64,000 bases of DNA, from contig MPUH01000186.1 in NCBI GenBank assembly GCA_001970955.1, forward strand, positions 1-64,000. The letters run 5' to 3'. The stretch is from Stentor coeruleus (taxonomy: Eukaryota; Ciliophora; Heterotrichea; Heterotrichida; Stentoridae). The notes beneath the pieces are model-generated. The model ran no database searches. It worked only from the letters and a program-made list of their open reading frames with translations, and was not told the origin of the DNA. Position 1 is the first letter of the stretch. Every line of letters begins with the position of its first letter. The translations under genes and the position numbers were made by a program. Positions 53,341 through 64,000 of this stretch are shown piece by piece.

Positions 53341-54313
53341 AGGTAGATAAATAATCATAATAGGATTTAGAGAGGATTTTTTGAGAAACTATGAAATAAA
53401 TTTGGAAATTGATAGGGTTATTAATGAAATATTAGTTTAAAAAGAATTTTATTATTAGTAATAATGAAAGTTTTATTAGGGATAATGGGAAGATTAAGAT
53501 TTATATTGAAAAACTGAGTATAAAAGATAATATTATGGATTAATAGTATATTAGTTTATTACTAAAACCATACTTGGAATTATAGTTTAAAAATATGAAT
53601 CATTGAGTAATGTGGAAATGTTTATATCCAAAATATATAGAAATAAGGAAAAAATTTAAATTTAGAAATTAATGATATCAATTAAGGTTTTAAATCAAAA
53701 CTCTTTTATCTAGAAAATTAGAAACATACACCTTACTATTAGTAAAATGATTTTTATGAATTTATACTCATCATGCTAGTATTAGTTCATATATATTACA
53801 ATTGATATTTAAGACACTATATTTGAATTTAAAACTTTTGGATTTTCAAACTTAACATTAAATTATATAAGCAAAATGAAATCAAATACGACTATCATAA
53901 ATAAAACTTTTGATATTTTGTAATAAGCTTAACTTTAACTTTATTAATTTGATTTCAAATAATTTTCTCATAAACTTATTAAAATCCAATCTTATTTGAT
54001 TTCTGACAAAAAAAATTAATATCTCATTTTTGTTGTATAATATAAATTAATATGTTCACCAGCTTAAAAGCCTCCTGAACAACACTGGCTAATTAAAGTG
54101 TACTGTTTATTTAATATCACAGTGAAAGAGCTGGTTATTATACTTCCAAGTAATCAATCAAAAAAAACCCCAGAAACTAATACCAAAAGCATGCTAAACT
54201 AGTTGAAAAAAGTCTTTAAAATTCATTCTCATTCAAAATTTTCTAATAGAATTAGTATAAAAAACCCTATAATTTAAATCAAAATCTCATATTTTCTAAT
54301 GGTTATAATAAGT
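53341..54313. other. Intergenic, no gene seen
   Basis: About 970 bp, strongly A+T-rich with no long frame, tRNA or repeat recognised. It holds the leader of the large surface-protein gene. Confidence 0.55.
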
Positions 54314-57300
54314 ATGAGAAAGCTCATTTTCTTAGCTCTTACTCAGCTGTTATATGTATTTGGAGATACGCTTTCTTTTAGTTCAACAAACTTTGTATAT
54401 GTTATATAGGATGGGCTTTATTGTTCATTTACTGTTATAGTTCTTGATATAACTAATACTATAGTACCAATAACCAATCTTGTTATCTATATATATCGTG
54501 ATCCTCCAGGAACTAGTCAACAATCATGGAGAATATACACGAATTCTGGTACAGCTGAAGGTACAGCTGAAATTTGGTGTATTGGTAAATTTGTTCTCGT
54601 AGCAGATTCACCAAATTATGTATCTGGAAAATCTCCTCAATTTAACAGGGAAGTAAATGATTATTGCTTTCCACTAGAAATAATAGCAAGTCCCCTTGTT
54701 ATAGCTCCAGGCAATTATATTACATTTTACTCACAAATAATTTATGATACAGGAGAATTTATAAACTCACCAAGTTTAGAGCTTACTGAAACAGGAGGTA
54801 GTGCAATAATTGGAACCAGTTATTTTGGTGCAAATCCAGGATATATCAGCACTACATTTACTTTTGATACTATTGGTATTAAGAATATAATGGTAGTTTT
54901 TTACAATTATTATATTAATGTTTTTTCAGTTGTTGTTACTGATAAAGTTATTAAAATCAATTTTCCTGTTGAAATAGTAAAAATTATACAGCCTTTGCAT
55001 ACTATGATGACTTTTTCAGTTGATATTTCCATTTTAGACTACAATACTCTGGTTTTAAATACAACTGGGAATTATGATATTGATATTAATGCAGTGCCTT
55101 CAGGGACTCTTATAGGATTTAGTACTGTTACTACTAGTTTAGGAGTTTATACACTGTCTGGACTTTATTTTACTGTAGGAGGAAATTATTATATTAATGC
55201 AATAAGCGCAAATTTAGGCACACGGTCATCAGAAGCATTTACTATAATGGAAACTAGTTTAAAAATCAGTTTTAAAAGCAGTGTGGTAAAATGTATTTAG
55301 CCAATTAATTCTGGTTTATTCAGTATTCTTGTTGAAATTTATAGTAGTGATTTTTTAACAAAATATACAGATGGCTCATATTTAGTTAGTGTTAAATTAG
55401 AACCTTTGAACCTGCTAAAAGGTAGTGGTAATACTATTGGTGGTAATTTTGAGATTTTGAACTTGAGCATTGATACAGAAGGAGACTTCTATCTCAGGGC
55501 TAGTTCTTCAGGTTTTATAGATGGATTTTCTCAAAATCTTACCATTAATAATCTTTTCCTGGGTCTGAATTCATCAAGCACTGTAATTTTTATTCAGATA
55601 CTTACAACTCAAGACATATTCTCAGTAGTTATAAATATTTATGATGATTCATATTTGCAAATACCTTATACTAATGGATATTATTACATTTCTTTATCAA
55701 TAAACAATTCAGGAATCATTACTGGAACAGTATCAGGAAACTCAATCAATGGTCGCCTTTCATTAACTAACCTTACAGTAACAACAGAAGGAATTTTTTT
55801 CTTACAAGGTACAGGAACTAACTTAATATCATCTCAATCCATGAGCTTGACAATTAAGAATTATTATATAAGTCTTAATTTTCCTAAAGGAATTGTAAAA
55901 TTTATTCAGCCATCAAATACAACAACTCTTTTTGATGTTAATGCTTATATCTACAGTGATTTAGCAAGGACTATAACTGAGTTATCTAAAGTTTTTGAAG
56001 TTAATATATTATTAAGCCCTTCTGGTAGCATTATTGGTACTACAAATTCTATGATCTCAAATGGCATTGCATCTTTTCTTAATTTACAAATATTATCAGA
56101 GAATAACTACACTTTAGTTGCTTATGGTGCTGGCTTTATGAATGAGACTTCGGCAGTTTTTGAGATAAAAAACATGATATTTAATTGGTCAGTCATTGTT
56201 AATTCTTCAAACCATATACTAATAAATTTTGCAAGTGAACTTCTAGAAGACCTTACAAGCAGTGATTTTTTACTTTCTTTAAACCCAAGTTTGAATATTA
56301 TAACGGTATTCAATGGAGGAAATAAACAGAATTATAGTTACAGTGTGTATCCTAATCGAACTATACCTGATCAGACAGCCTTTTCTTTAGAAGTTATAAA
56401 ATCTAATGTAAGATCAATTACGGGAGGGCTTTTAAATAATACAATATACAATTTGACATTCAACTATTACGACCCAAAATGTATTGCCTCAGAATATTAC
56501 GAAGTATACTTAAAACAATGCTTTGCTTGCAACAATAGTTGTTCAGAGTGTTTTGGACCAACATATTATGAATGCTCTAAATGCTACAACAGCTCTTTAC
56601 TTAATGGTATTTGTGTATCCGAATGCCCTTTAGGGTATACAAACATCACAGATTCAGAATGCTTACAAGATAAAACTAAAACGAAAATCATATCTTTTTC
56701 ATTCGAAGGTGCAGGAGACAAATTTTACGATGAAATTTATAACATCCAAGCAATTGGTGTGTCAAATTCCTCATCAAGACGTTTAACAGAAGCCTATCCA
56801 TATTCAGTTTATCTTAGAGGAATCTATTTTCCAGGTCAAAGCGCTCTGAAATTAGAATTTATAAACCAAATGCTTTTAAGTAACAACTTTGCATTATCCT
56901 TATGGCTAAAACCAGAAAGTGCAAATGGAACCCTAATATCAAAATACTCAGGACTAACACTAATCCTTAAAATAACCATAGAATCTTATTTTCCTACTTT
57001 TTCAATTAATATTGAAGGTATTACATATAATATAACATCAAAAAATGCACTTGAATTAGGTTGGAATCATCTTCTTATAAGCTTAAATTCATCTTTAGGA
57101 ATGTCAATAATCGTAAATGGTAAAGATGAAAGCCCAATATATTTTACTAACTCATCATTTGTCGATTTATCAAACTCATCTTTATATATAGGCTCAGATT
57201 CCACATTTGAGAAAATTTACACTGGGTTTATTTATAATCTAGACATATATCAAAACATTCCAAATGTAACTAAAATTGTTCAATCTAATTGTTTAGGATG

Positions 57301-59222
57301 TAATTATTGTCAAATTGGAAGTTCATGTATACCTTCATGTAATATTGGTGAATTTTATGATAATATTAATAAAAAATGTAGTAATTGTCCTAAAGAATGC
57401 CCAGATATTTGCAGATCATCAGATTCTTGTGATCTTTGTGTTGATAATTATTGTACAAGTTGTAAAACTTATGATAAAAATTCTTGTGTCGAATGCATTC
57501 CTGAATATGAAGTTATTGATTATTTATGTTACAATTGTACTTATGGTTATTATTATTCTTATAATAGTGCGCATTGTGAAAGTTGTGTTGGGCTTTGTGA
57601 TAGTTGCAAATCAGAAACTTTGTGTTTGACTTGTAAAGAAAATAGTTTATTAAATTCAAATAATGAATGTGTTTGCAAAAAAGGATATAGTTTGTTTGAT
57701 AAGTGTGAGAGGAATATGTTTGGTGTGGTTATGATGCTAAGTCAAGAAAATGTTGCAACTTTGATTTTTGATGAAGAGCTTGAAAGTTCTTTGAAAGTTT
57801 CTCAGCTTGAAGTGTCGATAGATAATAAAAAAGTAAGCTTTGCTATTAACCCAGATAGCCTTTCTAAATTTTATATAGCCCCTGAAATACCTGAACAGGT
57901 AACTAAAAACTCAAATTTAAATATTACAATAATTTCAGATCTAATATCTATTGATAATTCTTTACTTAAAAATACAATTTTTACTGCATCTTTATTTGTA
58001 TCAGATGATTTAATAGCTGAAATTAAATTAACAGTTAAAGCTCAAGCTGCTAAAGCTGTTGCCAAAACAGGAAGTACTGCAGGAGTTTCAGTAGCTTTAG
58101 GAGTTAGTTTTATGAATTTCGATCCTACTTCTTTATTTGATTTTTTAAACACTGCTGAAATGTTTTATGCAGTTTATTTGATGGAGTTGAATACTAATAA
58201 AATCCTGTCTGAGTTTTTGCTAGGGCTTAGAATGCAAGATATGATCCCTAATGCTTACTCTTATACTGTTGATTTTACTGAGGGAGAAAAAATGCCAGAT
58301 AAATTCAAAAAGTTAGGATTTAAAAGAAACTTGGTATTAATAAATGGAGGAGGCCAACTTTCGACTTTAACGATTTTTCTGGGTCTTTGGATTGCAGTTG
58401 CACTTTTTTCGAAAATAAGCAAACTTAAGCCAAAATTAGAAAAAGTTCGAAAGATCTTTAAGTACAGTATTTTTCTTCGTTTTTGGCTCCAAACTTATTT
58501 CGAACTTGCTATAGTTAGTACTTTCGGTTTAAAATATAGCAAATTTGCAAATGCAACTCAAATAGTTGATGTTGTAGTATGTTTACTTATTATTGTATCC
58601 TTTATATAGTCTTTCCAAATCTTCATCCTTGGAGTAATGTTATATGTAATATACAAAAGATGGAAACTTACTGATGAAGAGGCAATAAAAAAACATGAAG
58701 ATAAATTCAGTACTTTCTTTGATGAATTCAAAAATACTGGACTTAACATGTGGATGTTTTATGTTTTTTATATTCTAAGAAGAACATTACTAGTGATTTC
58801 TTACCTATATATTGAAGATGGAAGTTTACAATTATCTATATGCATTTCTTTATGTTTAGCTGTAAGTTTTTATATAGATTCCTTTATATGTGATTACATG
58901 CAGAAGTTTTAAAGCTACAAGTCAAACTATATATCATTTTTTTAACGAGATAATAATCGCTGCATATTATAGCATTATTTTAGTAGGAGAAGTTAGTGAG
59001 AATCGAATAATGAGTGAAGATGATGCAAATATATGCATAAAACTAATAACTGCAGCTTGGGGGATGAATATTGCAGTTAGTTTATTTGGTACTACTTTAA
59101 TGATATTTGAGAAAATAAGAAATTATATTAGGAAAAAAAGAGAAGAGAGAACTGCTCGGGCTTATAGAATGAAAACAGTACCTGAAAATGAAAATAATCC
59201 AAAAACGCTAGGAATAGAATAA
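54314..59222 (+). CDS. Giant receptor-like surface protein, paralogue A
   Basis: About 1,600 aa. Starts with a signal peptide (MRKLIFLALTQLLYVFGDT). Introns with in-frame stops: 54395-54409, 55286-55300, 58595-58609 and a 16-nt one at 58862-58877. Three further 15-nt stretches (54977-54991, 55583-55597, 55895-55909) have intron borders without a stop. Ectodomain: repeated ~105-residue beta-sandwich modules to ~residue 600, a Cys-rich block near 700, a LamG/concanavalin-like domain ~800-955 (FALSLWLKPE, GWNHLLISL, LYIGSD), then a second Cys-rich (furin/TNFR-like) block. The C-terminal ~400 residues hold about six or seven membrane helices and a basic cytosolic tail. Likely a multi-pass surface receptor; ligand unknown. 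Confidence 0.85.
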
Positions 59223-59977
59223 AATATTTAGTTTGGTTAAGAGAAAATTAGCATAGAATCATACAATTAGTTTTTAAAGTAAAATTTCATATAAAAGTTA
59301 ATGAAATGATGTATATTAATATTTAAGGTTTTATTCCAATTGTTTATGTTTAACATTTAAATTATCAGAATATTATCCACGATTTTAGGCTGCGGAAAAT
59401 TTATATGCCTTATTCGGTAAATTTGAATAGATTTTCAAGCATAGCATATCTAGCATATTATATTAAGATTACAAGTTTTCATGATGCTTCTTTAATATTA
59501 TTCAAAAATAATAATTGCATAAAAAGGAAAAAGAATAGAAGTTATTCGGGTTCATAGATATAAAGCAATGCTCGAAATAAAATAGTCTAAAAAAACAAAA
59601 CTAAAATGGGACTATTAGACTAGTAAATAGAAATTCGCATAGGAATCCTAAATAAATTTTAAATTATAGTTTCTGCTTATATTCCTCAGCCTTGAAAATC
59701 AGAAACCCTATTAAGGTATTAGTGATTAAATTTTTATTAAACTCACAAGACAGTCTGAATCATAAGGTCATTGATTGGGATATCAATTATTTATATCGCT
59801 GAAACCTGTCAAGACTATCAACTTATAGATATAAAAATAGATAAATTATAGAGTAGCAGTAATTGAAACTAGACTCAGTGTATTAATTTAATTTTAATAT
59901 CTAATTAAAGCCATTAAAAGAATCAGTATGATTCATATGTTTCTAATAAATTAAATCCTAATCTATATTTATTCTAA
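59223..59977. other. Convergent intergenic region
   Basis: About 755 bp between the 3' ends of two paralogous genes facing each other. A+T-rich; no gene, hairpin or repeat recognised. Only terminators are expected here. Confidence 0.55.
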
Positions 59978-62900
59978 CTAATGAGCATTGAAATCTATTG
60001 TCTCTAACGGATTTTTAGCCATAGTATCAAAAGGGTTTTTACTGATTGTCTCCATAGGCATTGTATTTTCTGGTGCAACTTTTACCATATTTTCTCTAGC
60101 TCTTCTCCTATAATTTAACTTTCTTATACACTCCTTAATCTTTTTGGTCATAGACATTCCAGTACTAACTAAACTAATAATAATATTCAACACCCAAGCC
60201 GCAGTTATTATATTAATGCAATAATTTGCTGTGCTTTCACTCATGACACTTTTTTCATTTACTTCACTCGTTAAAATTAAACTATAAAATGCAGCGATTG
60301 TCAATTCATTGAAAAAATGATAAAGTATCTGAGTATTAGATTTGAAACTTCTACAAATCAAAACATATAAAGGAATCTGATTAGATATTACAGTCAAACA
60401 TATGGAAATACATATTGCTAATTGTAAGCTTCCATCTTTTATATATAAGTATGATAGAACTAATAATGTTCTTCTTAGGATGTATAAAATATAGAAAATC
60501 CACATGCTTAGTCCAGTTGTTTTGAATTCTTCAAAAAAAGTTGCGTATTTTTCTTCGATTTCATTTATTATGTTTTCATCAGTAAGTTTACTTCTTTTAC
60601 ATATTATATATAGCATTAGACCTAGAAAATAAACTTGAAAACCCTAAATAGAATATACGATTATAAGTAAGCATATTATGGCGTCTATAATTTGAGTTGA
60701 GTTTGCAAATTCATTATATGCTAGGCCGAATGTACTTACTACTGCTAATTCAAAATAAGTTTGGAGCCAAAAACGAAGAAAGATACTGTATTTGAATGGT
60801 TTTTTAAATTTTTCTAGTTTGCTCTTAAGCTTTTCAATACTGCTAAATTTTTGAATCAAAAATAAAATAACAATAAAAATTGTCAAAGTTGTTAGCTGAC
60901 CACCTCCGTTAATTAAAACCAAGTTACTTTGAAACCCTAAATCTTTGAATTTATCAGACATTAAAACTCCCTTTTTGGAGTCTACACTAAGACTATATAA
61001 ATTAGGGAGCATATCTTGAGTCCTAAGTCCGATTAAAAACCCAGAAAGGATATCATTTATCTTCAAATTCATTAAATAAACAGCATAAAACATCTCAGCA
61101 GTATTTAGGAAGTCAAAAAAAGAAAGTGGGTCGAAATTCAAAAAACTAACTCCTAAAGCTACAGAGACACCAGCAGTTTTTCCTGTTTTTGCTGCTATAT
61201 TTGCATCTTTAACTTTAACTTCTAACTTTTTTTTAGCAATAACTTCATCTGAGATAAACAATGATGCAGTAAATGTCTTACTTTCTAGCAAAGCATTATT
61301 TTTTGATATTAAATTTGATAAAATTGTTATATTTAAACTTGAACTTTTAGTAACATTCATAGGTATTTTTGGACTAATATAATAAGTTGATAGGACCTCA
61401 TAATCAATACTAAAGCTAACTTTTTTTTTGTCTATAGATACTTCAAGCTGAGAATTTTCTAAAGGAGTCATCAATTCTTCATCAAATAACAGACTAGCGA
61501 TATTTTCTTGCTTAACAGTCATGACAACACCAAATTTATTTCTTTCGCATTTTTCAAATAAAGTATAGCCCATATCACAAACACATTCACTTTGCGAATT
61601 CAAAGAACTATTTTCTTTACAAGTCATACAAGTAGTCTCTGATGAACAAGTCACACAAAGTCCTTTACAAAGTTCACAATAAGCTGTTGAATAAGAGTAA
61701 TAATATCCTGATGTGCAAGGATAGCATAAATAATTAATAACTTCTAATTCTGGAGTGCATTGAACACAAGAGCCTATATTATAATCTCTACAACTAATAC
61801 AATAATCATCAATACAAAGTTCGCAGATATTTGATGATTTACATACATCTGGACATTCTTCAGGACAACTTTCGCATTTGTTTGTAGAAGTGTCTAAATA
61901 TTGCCCGATTATACATAAAGGTAAGCATATTCCTGAATTAGGGCAAAAATTACATCCTTTGCATTGGCTACTAGTTAATTCAGCTACATTTGGTTTTATC
62001 CTATAAAAGTCTAGATTATAGATAAACCCAATATATGTATTTTCATATGAAGTATCAGCACCGATTAATAGAAAAGAGTCTGATCTGTCGGCAAATGGTA
62101 TGGTTGTAAAAAATGATGGACCTTGTTCTATACTATTAAGTGTAATATATAATCCTAATTGTTCATCATAAGTTATAACAAGATGATTCCAGTTTGTTTT
62201 TAGAGGTTGAGTTGAGGTCATATTGTAAATGGTATTATCAATTTCAATGAAAACACTAAGGTATGAGTTCTCTAGAATACATTTTAGGATTGATTTTGAT
62301 TGGGAGTATTTGGTTATTAGTATTCCATTTGAGTTTTCTGGTTTAATCCATAATGCTATTGAAAAACTTCTGCTGAAAAGGATTTGTTCCGTAAATTCAA
62401 TATTTAAAGCGCTTTGACCTGGGAAGTATATACCTCTGAGGTATGCTGCAAAGGGAAAGGTATCCATAAGACGTCTTGAGGCAGAATTTGAAGATCTGGT
62501 AGCTGCTATTCTATATATTTCATCATAGAATATTTTCCCACCACCTTTAAAAGGAAATGAGAGAATATGGGTTTTTAAATCATCTGGCTCGCATTGAGAT
62601 GAAGATTCAATATATCCTAAAGGGCATGCAGACAAGCATATATTTTGCAGAAAGAAATCATTGCATTTAGAGCATTCATAATACCCAGAACCTGTGCATT
62701 CTAAACAAGTTTCATGGCAAGCAAAGCATTTTTTCAAAAATATTTCATAATACTCTGAAGAATTGCAATCTATTATATAAGGATTGAGGACTAAACTGAA
62801 TACTTTAGGGGTTAAAAACATAACTGTAGACCTAACATTTTCTTTAATAATTTCTAATGTAAATCTTGTCTTAGTAGGAAGTGATTGAGTTGGATATAAA

Positions 62901-64000
62901 CTAATAGTATAGTTTTGCTTATTAGTACCAAACAGTTTTGTATAAATTTTTAAGTCTGTGGTAAAATTTAGCGAAAAGTCGCTGATATTTAAATTTTCTG
63001 TAAGAACTTTATCAAGGTTTATGATAATATCGTTTGAGGCATTAACACTAACCGACCAGTCAAAGTATTTTTTTATCACTTCAAAACTAGTAGAACTTTC
63101 ATTTAAAAGCCCATTTCCATAAGCGACAATACTATATTTATTATCTGTTAATATTTGCACATTATTAAACGATATATATCCATTTGTAGTTTGGCCGCTT
63201 ACAGTTCCAGAAAATTTTCCTAAAGGACTAAGCTCTAGATTAACTAAAAAAACTTTTGATGTTTCCATAACAGTTTTTGATGCATTACTATAAACCTGAA
63301 TACTGATTTGGAAGTTGGTTTCAATAAATGTTGGCTATTTATATCTTACAAGTCCTGATGGGAAACTAAGCTTTAAGTAATAATTTTTTATTGTTATTGG
63401 TATTGAAGCTGATGAAATTAAATTGTTAGCGCTAGCATTCAAATAAAACAAACCTTCTGTTAATATTCCAAGATTAGTTAAAGAAAGGGATCCATCTATT
63501 GAAAAACCTGATACTGTTCCTGATAATATGGCAGTAGAGTTTATTAATAAGGAAATATTAAAGGATATATCAGAATAAAGGTCTGTGCAGTTTTTATTGT
63601 TGTATATTTTAATATCTGCTGCGAATTTGTCTTGAGTTGTTATAGACTTAATAAAAATTACTGTTTTCGAAAGACTGAGACATAAAAACAAATCATCTAT
63701 AACAAAATCTTCAGAGTATCCATCTATAAAATTTGAAGAGCTTGCTTTAAGAGTAAAATTTCCTTCTGTTTTGATACTCATACCTTCAATATTAACGATT
63801 CCATTTGCTGTATTACCACTTTTTAAAAATAATCCTAAAGGTTCAGAATAAATATAAATTGTATACGAATTATCTCTATATATAGCAGTATAATTACTGT
63901 CGTAAACTTCAACAAGGACACTAAATATAGATTTAGTATTATTCGGCTAAATAATCTTTACCAATAAACTTGTGAAATTGATTTTCAAAGCTGTATCATC
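59978..64000 (-). CDS. Giant receptor-like surface protein, paralogue B (partial)
   Basis: Paralogue of the gene at 54314-59222, in convergent orientation; the 5' end lies beyond the right edge. It keeps the same order: beta modules, Cys-rich, LamG-like, Cys-rich, then multi-pass C-terminus. Introns, all 15 nt: 63947-63961, 63335-63349 and 60644-60658 hold in-frame stops. 63647-63661 and 60377-60391 lack stops. 60377-60391 is at the same place as A's 16-nt intron, 63647-63661 at that of A's 55583, and 63335-63349 corresponds to A's stop-free 55895. The cytosolic tail ends in short repeated NPFDTM/NPLETI-type motifs absent from A. Confidence 0.85.

Noticed and set aside
57315-57629. Plus-strand 104-aa hydrophobic frame
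   Set aside because: Out-of-frame shadow of the Cys-rich block of surface protein A, whose own frame is longer and has conserved cysteines.
1-64000. Alternative genetic code with UGA as Trp (Blepharisma-like)
   Set aside because: No gene needs an in-frame TGA, conserved Trp positions in kinases, MsrA and PLD are all TGG, and TAA/TAG act as stops.
1-64000. Transposons, virus-like elements, CRISPR arrays
   Set aside because: I saw no transposase, integrase, capsid or polymerase motifs, no terminal repeats and no spaced palindromic repeats. The only arrays are the 17-bp and 58-bp tandem repeats and the assembly duplicates.

Overview
The window looks like macronuclear DNA of a heterotrich ciliate, most likely Stentor. 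Four things point that way. The DNA is very A+T-rich and the genes are densely packed. Many genes are interrupted by introns of exactly 15 or 16 nt (GT...AG); removing them restores conserved proteins such as a Rab GTPase, a STE20 kinase and a Cwc16-like protein. The code reads as standard: all Trp codons seen are TGG, and no in-frame TGA interrupts any gene. All 36 recognised genes end in TAA or TAG, none in TGA. Typical ciliate families are present (CDPKs, TmcB-like PAS/membrane proteins, very large cysteine-rich surface proteins).

Layout. 0.2-8.4 kb: mostly ciliate-specific proteins, a secreted cysteine-rich protein, a histidine phosphatase (13 bp from a divergent 59-aa membrane protein) and an IQ-motif protein. 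8.4-11.1 kb: gene-poor, with one truncated hemoglobin. 11.1-22.6 kb: a kinase-rich block with an Aurora-like kinase carrying a long coiled-coil tail, a STE20/GCK kinase and two CDPK paralogues, mixed with S-adenosylmethionine synthetase, a PPP1R36-like protein, a Cwc16-like protein, tRNA-Asn and a decayed gene. 23.4-32.2 kb: housekeeping genes: Rab1-like GTPase, NAC beta, a secretory MsrA, an orphan dynein-stalk-like protein, tRNA-His, STI1/HOP and a GYF protein. 32.9-43.0 kb: a ChAPs (exomer-like) TPR protein, an RNase H2B-like remnant, a PX protein, a 1,486-aa TmcB-like PAS membrane protein and a coiled-coil protein. 43.8-53.3 kb: membrane and lipid-linked proteins: PX-PH phospholipase D, a C2/proline-rich protein, a tail-anchored WD40 protein, a DHHC palmitoyltransferase, a CCDC177-like protein. 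54.3-64.0 kb: two convergent paralogues of a giant receptor-like surface protein; the second runs off the right edge.

Many genes fit signalling at membranes: Ca2+-dependent kinases with acylation-type N-termini (MGC), a DHHC enzyme of the type that palmitoylates such N-termini, PX/PH/C2 lipid-binding proteins, a Rab and an exomer-like cargo adaptor. This is functional inference only; nothing shows co-regulation.

Caution on the assembly: five single-N positions (32730, 34929, 39806, 47541, 49452) are each flanked by a near-identical direct repeat of 60-220 bp. They are uncollapsed contig overlaps, and they artificially split three genes. Lengths given here are after mental collapse of those repeats. 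No virus-like element, transposon or CRISPR array was recognised.
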